From Diabrotica undecimpunctata (Eukaryota; Arthropoda; Insecta; Coleoptera; Chrysomelidae), in contig NC_092809.1 in the NCBI RefSeq assembly GCF_040954645.1, forward strand, positions 80,255,435-80,319,434: a stretch of 64,000 nt of DNA. The letters run 5' to 3'. This document shows, in pieces, positions 21,285-30,489 of this stretch. The notes under the pieces are model-generated. The model did no database searches, was not told the origin of the DNA, and worked only from the letters and a program-made list of their open reading frames with translations. A program made the position numbers and the translations under genes. Position 1 is the stretch's first letter. Each line of letters opens with the position of its first letter.

Positions 21285-21285
<1 letters not shown>
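20105..21285 (+). pseudogene. Jockey/RTE-like LINE reverse transcriptase, broken
   Basis: The + strand reads LVEAVKTLYYQQTTRIKTG (about 20128), GFKVTKGLRQGCCISPTLF (about 20365, after a short insert), YTLCFADD then a stop (about 20500), and YKYLGVKIT (about 20690). The C-terminal part reads DIKTAQLRLYGHIRKMPENR, then WQPRGRRRPGRPRRRWREGV (about 21040-21180). The GRPRRRW motif marks the end of the protein. Several stops and frame changes make it non-functional. A (TA)n tract directly follows the 3' end. Confidence 0.75.
20196..20368 (-). mobile_element. 151-bp retro-insert with 11-bp target duplication
   Basis: GGGATTCAAAG occurs at 20196-20206 and again at 20358-20368. Between them is 151 bp that begins with T9 on the + strand, meaning a poly(A) tail on the minus strand. 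Removing the insert and one repeat rejoins the surrounding LINE RT frame between GF-K and V-TKGLRQG. The insert itself reads as a short LINE-like C-terminus on the minus strand (RDIPVHLSERNNLY...). This is a 5'-truncated retrotransposition event. Confidence 0.75.

Positions 21286-21326
<41 letters not shown>
21286..21326. repeat. (TA)n microsatellite, 41 bp
   Basis: Pure TA run between the LINE 3' end and the left end of the Penelope-like element. Confidence 0.95.
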
Positions 21327-21330
<4 letters not shown>

Positions 21331-21360
21331 AGTCCAAAGTTTTTTGACTAGTTTGGAACA

Positions 21361-21533
21361 AATATATGTAAATACTTTTCTCTTTTTGGGTGTGGTAGTC
21401 AATAAAAAATAGAGCTTTGCTAAGGCGTACTATTTATTCTGAATCCAAGCTTTCGGTGGTTTTTTGCCACCTTTATCAAGATCTACAAAGAAAATTACTA
21501 TGTTGTAACAATTTGAATGGTGCCAAAAAAGGC
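21361..21533 (+). repeat. PLE terminal repeat, left arm
   Basis: This block, from the TATGTAAATACTTTTC start through AAGCTTTCGGTGGTTTTTTG to GGTGCCAAAAAAGG, is the reverse complement of 26305-26466 with few differences. Confidence 0.85.
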
Positions 21534-22069
21534 TATAAAAAACTTACCCGAATGTAAGATTCGTGGCATAAACAACAACGTTAAATAACATGATAATACT
21601 GAAGTTGCAACTAAATTTAAAAATGTTACTGTTAAAAAAACACTTTAAAAATTAATAAATACGTTAAAAGTTAAAAACAAAATGAAGGACGACATGTTAA
21701 AACAGTCGTCGTTGCAAGCTTGATTTCAGTCACATTTCACGAGCAGAAAGAGAAAGTGGGTGAACAATTATTGTTTAAATAGTTTGGAGAAAATACAAAA
21801 AACAACTTTGAAACTAACGTCTCACAAAATACTGTTTATGAATTTTGAGTACTACCAACTGTATTACCAACTTGAAATTAAGCGGGAAATTAAAAATGTT
21901 ATTTATAACATAAGCAATCGAAAGAAAATAGTATTTAGTAAATAGGTTTAGAAAAAATAATAACTCAAACAAAACAAAACTGAATTAGTAACTGAAGTTT
22001 GATCAAAAATATTCAATTAATAATGAAATTTAAAAAAAAGAAAAAAAAAAAAAGAAAACTCTGAGATGC

Positions 22070-22493
22070 AAAATAGCTCAGTCAAAAGTCAATATAAAAT
22101 TGTAAATTTTGCTAAGATTCTGGATCTCAGATCTCTTATTCAGATTGTGGTTATCACTCTTGCTGATATGTACCATCTCTAAGAAAGTTCTCTTAAATTT
22201 ATTTTTCTCTCTGGCTAATATTTTTACATTGTTGAAATCTATCTTATGGTCTGCCAAAGCACAAGTAGGTTTGTTTAATCTACAATCACTCTTATGGAGA
22301 AATGATACGGCTAGACAGATTCCTTCCAGTTTCACCAATGTACGTGGATGGACATTCAGTACATTGAATGCAATAAACAACATCTGTAGTCTCTAGAGTG
22401 GTTAGGGGTTGTTTTATTTTGCTGTACAGCTGACGTATGGTTTTGATGTTCTTGTTAGCTATTTTGATATTCTTAAAGTCTGTAAAAATCTTA
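22070..22493 (-). pseudogene. PLE GIY-YIG endonuclease domain
   Basis: The minus strand reads KTIRQLYSKIKQPLTTLETT, then VVYCIQCTECPSTYIGETGR (the GIY-YIG core, here VYC...TYIG), then after a small frame change SDCRLNKPTCALADHKIDF and RTFLEMVHI. The Arg and Glu positions of the GIY-YIG fold appear conserved. The domain lies at the C-terminus of Penelope-like proteins and nicks the target. It is cut from its RT by the 22494-24889 transposon. Counting the TA target once makes the joined frame continuous. Confidence 0.8.
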
Positions 22494-22836
22494 TAGTTTA
22501 TTTTTATGAACGAGAGAGTAATTAGCATAATTTTAACTGGTAGCTCCGACCACTCTATGGGCGTGCTCAAGATTAATTGAAAAATTACTTTGAATAATTG
22601 TAAAAAATAAATGAATTATTTCAGTGTTATAAAGTGTTATGTGTATGTAAACAAAAGTGACCTCTTTTATCACACACTATATTAGAACTGCCGGGGCCTA
22701 CATTAAAAAGGGTTTCAAAAAATTCACATTTTTTTTAATTTTTAAAAATTACAAAAGAGAAAAAGAGTTTTTAAAACCGTCTAAGGTATGTTAAATAGAT
22801 GAATAAAAATATTAATATAAAACTTACAGCTACTTG

Positions 22837-24177
22837 TTACAAATCCAAATCAGATTCAGAAGATGAACTTTCAGAACCAAGATTTATAATAACTGGCTCG
22901 ATCATTTTATCAGTAATATTGTCCAGCTTCCACATTTTTTCCTCTTCTTTAATAGTGTGATTTACTGCCTTTTCCCAGTTTTCAGGTTTTACATTATTTA
23001 CGGCCTCCAAAAACAACTGTTTAACATCATGAATTTTAAAAGTGGTATTTTTTCTTGAAACTTCACTCTTTATCTGTGCCCATACTAGTTCAATCGGGTT
23101 TAATTCACAATGATATGGTGGGGATCTAAGTACTGTCATTCCACGATTTTTGGCAATTTCATCAATTTCGTATTTTTAAAATTTTTCTTTATGAAGGGCA
23201 CACAACGAATAAAGTTCCTTTCTTATAGATCCGGGATGGTACGTAATATTTTTTGAACTCAGCCAATTCTGCAAGTATTTTTTTAACCACTTGGTTGTGG
23301 GCAGTCCTTCTATAAGTCTGGAGTGATAACTTGCATTATCCATTACTATTACACAGTTCTTAGGAAGAAGATCTATCATTTGTTCGAACCATTCTTGAAA
23401 GACATCAGCGTTCATGTCTTCATGGTAGTCACCGGTACGAGTTGATTCAAAAGTTAATAAACCACCTTCAACAAAACCGTCTGAACTGCCAATGTGTACT
23501 ATTATCAGCCTGCGTCCCTTTCCTGATGGTGGGTTTAAACCAGTAGATAAGTTATTTACAAAAGCGTGCCTTTGACTTGTAACAGTTTCATCCTGCCAAA
23601 ATTTATTTGGTGTATGACCCTCGTTGATCCATGTTTCATCAAGATAAAATATTTTTCTTTTTTGGTTTCTCATTTCCTTTATGGTTCTTAGAAAATTTCT
23701 TCTCCATATGACAATATCGCTTCTTTCTAATAAAATAGACTTTCTGGGATTCTTTTTCCAGCGGAAGCCTATTTCTTTTAAAAGTTTCCATAACGTACTT
23801 CGACTCATTTCTGGGTAATCCTTATCATCTCGAACTGAGACAAGAACTTTATCCAATGTTGGAAATTCTTGTCTAAAGAAGAATTCATGCACTTTCCGTC
23901 GAAGTCCTTCTTTAAAATGATATTCTATTTGAAATTTTGGTTTCCCTGGAGCATTACGTGGCATTTGAAAACTACCACATTTTTCTTCTTTAATAACTCT
24001 GTAAATCGTAGATTTCCCAACACCAAGTGTACTGCTAACTAACTCAACGGTCTCATCAACACTTTCACATAAATGTTTGTCTGTAAATGATTTAAAACAA
24101 TTAAATATTAATGTTTTTTCATTAACTGTTAGAGGACCAATTTTTCGGCGTTTACACGGCACTTCCAAATTTTCCAT
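22837..24177 (-). pseudogene. DD82E transposase, one break
   Basis: ATG at 24177. The N-terminal helix-turn-helix half (including TLGVGKSTIYRVIKEEK) is followed by the catalytic core: first Asp in FYLDETW, second in VMDNASYH, and Glu in NPIELVW. I count 82 residues between the last two. The frame ends at a TAA near 23177 and resumes in another frame reading DEIAKNRGMTVLRSPPYHC; one indel near 23176 accounts for this. The C-terminus is acidic and Ser-rich (SESSSSESDLDL). All three catalytic residues remain, so this copy is one base away from intact. The total is about 445 residues, matching the copy at 2497. Confidence 0.85.
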
Positions 24178-24420
24178 AACACTAGTATACACAATAAACT
24201 GCACCTTGCAACTGAAGTACCTACTTTTAGTGAACTGTTAAGAATTTTGAATACGCCACTTGGACCTTCCTATATACAAAATGGAAAAACCCACTATCAC
24301 ATTTTCTGTGGAATAAGTTTAGAAGATAATTATCTAGTCAATTACTGTCGTAGATTCCTGGAATTAAAGAATTAAATATTTGATTGTTGAAACCCTTACT
24401 TCGTGGAATGCACTCATTTC

Positions 24421-24532
24421 AGATAAAATAAAACGTTTTATTTTATCTAAAGAATTAAACTTTATTTTGCAAATTGGCAAAGAATTAAACTTTATTTTGC
24501 AAATAGATAAAATAAAACGTTTTATTTTATCT
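24421..24532. repeat. Duplicated perfect 28-bp palindrome
   Basis: AGATAAAATAAAAC joined to its exact complement occurs at 24421-24448 and again at 24505-24532. Copies of AAGAATTAAACTTTATTTTG lie between and after them, giving an 84-bp periodicity. It lies in the 5' flank of the DD82E transposase gene, inside the element. Confidence 0.9.
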
Positions 24533-24891
24533 AAAGAATTAAACTTTATTTTGCAAATAGGTAGGTACTTATTAAACTTTTATTGGTTATATATAACCAA
24601 TAAAATAAACATCTTACATTTCTTGCAAATTCATTAGTACCTGTTAACCTCCATCACTCCGACACTGGCAACCTTATTTAGGGATTAGTAACTCTCACAA
24701 CTATTGTATTCTATTCTGCTCCAACCTTTATACCTGGTGGTCATACTCAATTTAAAATTGTTTTCCTATATACTTCTGTAAACTTGTTGACAAATATCTG
24801 TTTTTCATTGAGTCACCCGTATCAACAGTTTAGGGATTTGCATACATAATTTATTGTTTTATTACTCTCTCATACATAAAAATACACTATA

Positions 24892-26313
24892 GTAAGTTCA
24901 ACGGTTAGTTTCGGAATATATGGAAGGGCATAAAAATACACACTTGTTGGAGCAGAATTATTTTGTGCTGAGGGCACTGATTGTGACATAGTAAGTATGT
25001 TGTTTCTATTAACAAAGGGAACATTAAAAATTAATTTATTAATCAGTCTTAGAGGATATGAATTTTCAACAAAAATATTACGTAAGAGGTTGAGATCATG
25101 TTGGAGATAATCCGGATGAGATAACCTTTTGACACGTTCTTTCATCGCTAGGACTAAATTAGTTTTCATCCTAGGAGGATGGTAAGAGTGGTAGCTTATG
25201 AATCTATTGCTACATATGGGTTTTCTATACCATTGTGTTTTCACAACATTATCCTCACATCTATGCAATCTCATGTCAAGGAAAGGCAAAGATCCCTCCC
25301 GCTCCTCCTCGCACGTGAATTGCAAGTGTGGGTTTCGTTGGTTGAACACATTTAACGTAGAATGTATAGAGTCTACAGGTAGTGCCAAGATTAAGTCATC
25401 CACGTATCTCTTTATAAACGGTATTTCAAAATTGATTTGTTGCAAACAGTCTTCAATCAAGTCATCTAAGACATAATTGCACAGTATTGGTGAAATAGTG
25501 GAACCCATTGGAGTACCAAAGACTTGTTTGTAGTAACAGTCATTAAAAATAAAAACATTAGAGTCAAAAACAAAAGAAATGAGTTTTTTGATATTAGCTA
25601 AGTTAAGGGTTGTGTGCATTGATATGTCATCCCAGTGTTTCTCAACGCTAACCAATATTGTGTGTAATGGTAAATTAGTGAACAGACACTACATCAAAAC
25701 TAACGAGCTTATAGTCGGTAGGTAATTTTAAGTTATTAATAAAAGAACTGAAACTGAAAGAGTCCTGAATGTAAAACTCATTGTTATTACTGTACGTTTC
25801 TGTGAGAATATTAGTTAAAAAACTTGCTTATTTATTATTAGGTGTACCTATTGAGGACACTATTGGTCTCATAGACAGAGTAGGTTTATGAATTTTTGGG
25901 AGAGCATAAAATCTAGGAGCAATTGCATTGTAAATTTTCAAAGTTTTACCAACTGATTGATCTATTTGATTCTCCTTTACCAAATCAGAAACTAGTTTAT
26001 TAGCCTTTTGTTGCAAAGTACACACGGGATTATTGTTCAACTTTTTATAATATTTAGTGTCGGTGAGTAAGTCTTTACATTTTTGTATATAGTCCCTAGT
26101 GTACATTGCTACAGTGACATTGCCTTTGTCGCTCTGGACAATCTTGATCTCAGGGTGATGTTTCAAAAAAGTTTTGCATTTGATATAATATTTATTTAAG
26201 AAATGGTCTTTTTCATCTTTGTTGAGAAAGTTAGTAATTATATTAGTGCATTTGGACCTTAGAATGTCCTTATCGACATTCTTAAGACCAATTGAGCCTT
26301 TTTTTGGCACCAT
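24892..26313 (-). pseudogene. PLE reverse transcriptase domain
   Basis: Read on the minus strand: DKDILRSKCTNIITNFLN near the start, QSDKGNVTVAMYTRDYIQK, then APRFYALPKIHKPTLSMRPI (about 25880). A stop and frameshift follow between 25828 and 25655, around LVSFDVVS. Then come VFGTPMGSTISPILCNYVLD (about 25490), FIKRYVDDLILALP (active site, about 25410), LPFLDMRLHRCEDN, and YALPYIPKLTVELT at the end. The YVDD box is intact. The N-terminus abuts the inverted terminal repeat directly, so the protein is N-terminally truncated. The RT copies the element RNA. Confidence 0.85.
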
Positions 26314-26459
26314 TCAAATTGTTACAACATAGTAATTTTCTTTGTAGACCTTGATAACGGTGGCAAAAAACCACCGAAAGCTTGGATTCAGAATAAATAG
26401 TACGCCTTAGCAAAGCTCTATTTTTTATTGACTACCACACCCAAAAAGAAAAAAGTATT

Positions 26460-26466
<7 letters not shown>
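26305..26466 (-). repeat. PLE terminal repeat, right arm
   Basis: This is the reverse complement of 21361-21533, including CCACCGAAAGCTTGGATTC, and it runs straight into the next (TA)n tract. Confidence 0.85.

Positions 26467-26539
<73 letters not shown>
26464..26539. repeat. (TA)n microsatellite, 76 bp
   Basis: Pure TA between the PLE and the left TIR of the mariner-like element. Confidence 0.95.
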
Positions 26540-26542
<3 letters not shown>

Positions 26543-26869
26543 TGATGAGTGCCTTACCACCCGGCAAAATAGCGGAAAGGATAGAAGACAGATTAAGTTG
26601 TGAGATAGTATGAGATAAAGCTATTTTTTGACGTGGCTATTTCACTTCAGTCATAATTATACGGATGACCTCGAAAATATTTTATTTCAATAATTTCTGA
26701 TGTTAGAATAAATGATTGAATAAATTAAGATATATTATAGTAAAAAACATTAATTATTAGCGATTTTAAATTATAAATCTTTAAGTTTATTTAATAATAA
26801 AAATAACTTAACTGAAATATTTGATTAGACTAAACGTAGGTATGTTCAATCCGAAAATATTTATTGTGT

Positions 26870-26942
26870 GGAGAATTGGCATAATGGTTAGAGACGTGGT
26901 CTAGTGACAATAAGATTGGAGGTTCAATTCACACCAATGATA
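26870..26942 (+). repeat. tRNA-like block with A and B boxes
   Basis: GGCATAATGGTTAGAGA resembles a pol III A box and GGTTCAATTC a B box, 40 bases apart, as in tRNA-derived SINEs. Acceptor pairing is not convincing, so I do not call a tRNA gene. It lies in the left flank of the mariner-like element. Confidence 0.5.
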
Positions 26943-27350
26943 AAATTTTTGTTTTATTCAATCAAAAAATAATAGAAAATATGATACATATTAGTTAAAA
27001 AGTTTTCGAAAAACTCATTATTTACAATTTATTCTTATTCCAATGTTAAAAAATAGAAATACAAAATAATTCAAATTCAATTTCAGTTTTACAGTCTTCA
27101 GTTGTGATTGCAAAATAATCCGGTTAAGACTGTTTAATGCCAAATCCATCACTAAATTCTCAGTGTTAATATAAATTCCTCTGTACAGGTAATGATTTTC
27201 AAAACAATTAACAACATTGTAATGGATGCGCGCGAACAGCTGCCTGCTTTACAGCTAACCAAATCATCAAGCCATCAAAAATAATAACATACCGAGACGT
27301 GTTTTTGCACGGTAAACAGAAACTTTTTATTGAAAAAACAATTCGTGAAA

Positions 27351-28419
27351 ATGGTTTTAACGGTCGAGGAAAAAGTGCAAATTGTTGTCTGTCATGTGAA
27401 TGGATTATCAGATAACATGATTAGACAACAATTTGTAAATATGTTTCCAAATAGGCCGGCTCCAGCACGATCAACAATTCAGTCTATTATACGTAATTTT
27501 TTTACTTATGGATCCGTGTTCACTCCAAGAGGAGTTCGTAGACGAAGGGAGGTAAATCCAGATTTGGAACTAAGGGACAGTTTAATTTGTGCAAGTATTG
27601 AGCAAAATCCTACCCAATCAACATCTCGTCTCGGAGAACAATATGGAATTTCAAGATTTAGAGTAGGTAAAATTTTGAAAAGACATGGATACCGTCCCTA
27701 TAAACTTCATAAATCCAACGAACAATTCCCTGGGGATCAATATAGACGTTTAGAATTTTGTCAAACTGCAATGGAAATGTCACATCAAGATGAACATTTT
27801 TTAGAGAACGTTTTGTTCACCGATGAATGTACGTTTTCATTGCAGGGCCGTCACAATTCAATGAATGCTCGGTATTGGTCTCGAGGAAATCCTCGTCAGA
27901 TTTATGTCGCTCGTACCCAGCGTCCTCGAAAAGTAAATGTTTGGGGAGGCATAATAGGGAATCATGTCATTGGTCCATTTTTTATAGACGGTATGTTGAC
28001 TGGGCGGAAATACTTGGAACTTCTGCAAAATCAAATTGTCCCAGCCCTTCGTAATTTACCAATACCTTTCGATTCCATATGGTTTCAACACGATGGTTGT
28101 CCCGCACATAATTCTCGCATCGTCAGTGAATATCTCAGTGCGACTTTTCCTAATCGATTGATTAGTGGCCACGGAGATATTTTTTGGCCTGCAAGATCAC
28201 CTGATCTTGCACCTTGTGATTTTTTTATGTGGGGATATATCAAGTCCAAGCTATATGGAATTGAAGACGATAGGCCTAATTCTCTCCAAGAATTAAGAGA
28301 AAAGATCTCTGATTCAATGAGAGGTATTAGTCTCTCTAACTAATGTTAGACGAAACTTTTATAATAGATTGGGTTATTGTTCTGCTGCTAATGGAGGCTT
28401 ATTCGAACATTTATTGTAA
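27351..28419 (+). pseudogene. Mariner-like transposase, D-D-D spacing 41
   Basis: ATG at 27351 (VLTVEEK follows). The N-terminal DNA-binding half includes an EQYGISRFRVGKILKRHGY helix-turn-helix. The catalytic aspartates lie in FTDECTF, WFQHDGCPAH and APCDFFMW, with 41 residues between the last two, which matches the DD41D (rosa-like) group. WARSPDL-type sequence (WPARSPDL) precedes the third Asp. The frame stops at 28343, but the sequence of the conserved C-terminus (NVRRNFYNRLGYCSAANGG...) continues in another frame to TAA at 28419. One indel in the CTCTCT stretch near 28330 removes about 25 C-terminal residues. All catalytic residues are intact. Confidence 0.88.
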
Positions 28420-28685
28420 ATACATTTCATTAGAATAATTTTTTTTTTATTTTTATAGAATTTCTACCTATTTAAATATTTTTGGAAGTACATTTATTTA
28501 GAACGTTCTTTTACGTTTGAAGAATTATTACTTTATTTTCGAAAGTACGACATTGTTTTTTCAATAAGATTTTCATGTTTTACTAAAAACACTTCTAATA
28601 AAAACTGAAATAAAAGTCTAGTGATTTAAAGCAAAACGATATAATATCTGCATAATTTCAAATTTTTAAAAAAGTAAAACCTTCA

Positions 28686-28750
28686 TGTGGGATTTGAACC
28701 CTGAGCGCCTGCATGAGAACATCGTGACTTGAACTCTGATCCATCAAACT
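28686..28750 (-). repeat. tRNA-like block, minus strand, copy 1
   Basis: On the minus strand TGGATCAGAGTTCAAG looks like an A box and GGGTTCAAATCC like a B box, 35 bases apart. The same unit recurs at about 28918-28990. It is likely a tRNA-derived SINE piece, not a functional tRNA. Confidence 0.5.
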
Positions 28751-28917
28751 TTTATATTTCTTTAGTGACAGTTTGGGTTAATGTTCTGCTGCTAATGAAG
28801 GCTTATTTGAACATATTGTAAATACGTTTATTTACAATATTTTTTTTAATTTTGTAGAATTTTTACTTAAGCAAAACGATCTCTGCATAATTTCAAATTA
28901 TTTAAAAAAAAAAAAGA

Positions 28918-28990
28918 AAACCACATGTGGGTTTTGAACTCTAATCGTCTGCGACGTCTGTGTCGAGTTCTTACCACTAATCCACGAAGG
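28918..28990 (-). repeat. tRNA-like block, minus strand, copy 2
   Basis: On the minus strand TGGATTAGTGGTAAGA (A box-like) and GAGTTCAAAAC (B box-like, with changes). It is a second copy of the block at 28686-28750 within the tandem duplication. Confidence 0.5.
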
Positions 28991-29379
28991 ATAGTGATTA
29001 TTCCGTGACAAGAGTGTATGAACTCCTCACATCATAGTAGAAATTATTCTTGATTAATAATTTAAAACTTTAGATTAAATAATTACTATTAATTAAATTA
29101 TTTTATTCACATTTTTGCTTTATTGTGGTCAATCAGTTTTTACTTTATGTGAAATTAAAAAATGGAAATACGTCACACATACGTTGCACATAATAATTAT
29201 GACCGAGGTGATTTAGCTCGAAGCTAACGTCTAAAGGTGTGAGACTATCGATTTATAATGTTAATTATAGGTTTCTACCGATTATTTCCCACCTCTACTA
29301 CTTTCATCTCTTTTTATTTCACAACGTATTATATTTTCTATCTTTTGCGTTATTTTGCCGGTTCTTAAGGCACTCATCA

Positions 29380-29382
<3 letters not shown>

Positions 29383-29450
<68 letters not shown>
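29383..29450. repeat. (TA)n microsatellite, 68 bp
   Basis: Pure TA between the right TIR of the mariner-like element and the hairpin at 29452. Confidence 0.95.
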
Positions 29451-29451
<1 letters not shown>

Positions 29452-29452
<1 letters not shown>

Positions 29453-29757
29453 AACAACACAGGTTATTAGGGTTGCAGTCAGAAAATTGGCCGGGATGTT
29501 AATAAAACACTCTTATGACTTTTTGTCTAGCTTTCGGAATGGTTTTATTTCTTTTTCAAGACACTGTAATAAGAAAAAAAAATGTAAATATTTATAAATA
29601 TTTACATTTTTTTTCATTTTTTTTTTCTTATTACAGTGTCTTGAAAAAGGAATAAAACCATTCCGAAAGCTAGACAAAAAGTCATAAGAGTGTTTCATTA
29701 ACATCCCGGCCAATTTTCTGACTGCAACCCTAATAAACTGTGTTATTTGTTTCTATT
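29452..29757. repeat. Long hairpin, arms about 145 bp
   Basis: Left arm 29452-29597 and right arm about 29602-29757 are near-exact reverse complements (for example GGTTGCAGTCAGAAAATTGG and its complement). The centre is a TAAATATTTATAAATATTTA-like AT region with T-rich runs. The sequence AGCTTTCGGAATGGTTTTAT resembles PLE terminal repeats, so I infer two PLE ends head to head. Confidence 0.8.
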
Positions 29758-30489
29758 GACAGTCACTAATATATACAGGGTGGTCCTTAAGTAATTGTAC
29801 AAAAAGAAACAGTATGTTCTACACTTTAAAATATTACGATTTAAGCCAAATTGCTTTAATAAAATGTTGATATTAAGAAAGATACAGGATGTTAAAGCGC
29901 AAATTTAAAATTTTATTCTTCGCTATAACTTTCATGTTTGTAAACATTTATGTATAAAAATTTACAACTGGGTGCTGTTAAATATAAGAAATTATAATTT
30001 GATGAAAACTTTAATGTAGCTAATAGAGGGCGCCACATATGTGGCATAAATTTGCACTTAATTCTGCTTAAATCTGCTCTATTTGTGATAAAAAATATTA
30101 AAGATACAATATTTTAACAAAAAAAAGTTTTACTTGTTAATAACTTCAAAACTCAACAGTTTTTGAGATAATCGCATTTTACAAATCAGCTGCATAATTC
30201 TGATTTAAGGCAATTACTCCAGGCAACCAAGGAAAAATAGACAAAAACATTAATACTTCTGAACTTTGGTATAAAATACCTTTAACTAAAGTTAATAGTT
30301 AACGAAATATTCAATAAAATAAATATATTAGCAGGATAATAATAGGATTTGACAAAATAACAGAATAATAGGATTTTACATCAAACAATTTACGTTTTAT
30401 GTTAAATTAAATCAGTCAGTAAAGTCATAATCAAAAAATTTTGTTTAAAAACCAAATTAAGAAATAGTTAAACTAAATAACATAACTTT

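Larger units (their letters stand above)
22494..24889 (-). mobile_element. IS630/Tc1/mariner-type element (DD82E), nested in PLE
   Basis: Ends are inverted repeats of about 28 bp, starting TAGTTTATTTTTATG on the left and TAGTGTATTTTTATG on the right (read inward). TA flanks both sides (22492-22493 and 24890-24891). The element is 2396 bp and carries one transposase gene on the minus strand. Terminal TAGTTTATTT also begins the related deletion derivative at 58098, supporting a shared family. Confidence 0.8.
21361..26466 (-). mobile_element. Penelope-like element with inverted terminal repeats
   Basis: Inverted arms at 21361-21533 and about 26305-26466 bound a minus-strand PLE. The RT domain (24890-26313) and the GIY-YIG domain (22070-22493) are separated by a 2396-bp DNA transposon (22494-24889). 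The arms share the TTTGCTAAGGCG and AAGCTTTCGGTGG blocks and differ at a few positions. Both outer edges abut (TA)n tracts. PLEs use a GIY-YIG nuclease for target-primed copying. Confidence 0.8.
28364..29015. repeat. Duplicated 3' segment of the mariner-like element
   Basis: 28364-28470 and 28773-28868 are near copies (GTTCTGCTGCTAATG, then AGGCTTATT), and 28628-28780 and 28867-29015 are near copies (AAGCAAAACGAT, then TGCATAATTTCAAATT). The pattern is a tandem duplication of roughly 0.25-0.4 kb after the stop codon. Confidence 0.7.
26540..29382 (+). mobile_element. Complete mariner-like element (DD41D type) with TIRs
   Basis: Perfect 17-bp inverted ends CAGTGATGAGTGCCTTA at 26540-26556 and its complement at 29366-29382, with partial similarity inward (CCGGCAAAATA). 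TA borders both sides within (TA)n tracts, as expected for the superfamily. The 2843-bp unit carries one transposase gene (27351-28419) and long non-coding flanks that contain tRNA-like blocks and a duplicated 3' segment. Confidence 0.88.

Noticed and set aside
26870..26942. Functional tRNA gene
   Set aside because: A and B box-like motifs exist, but I could not form a convincing acceptor stem and anticodon arm. A tRNA-derived repeat is more likely.
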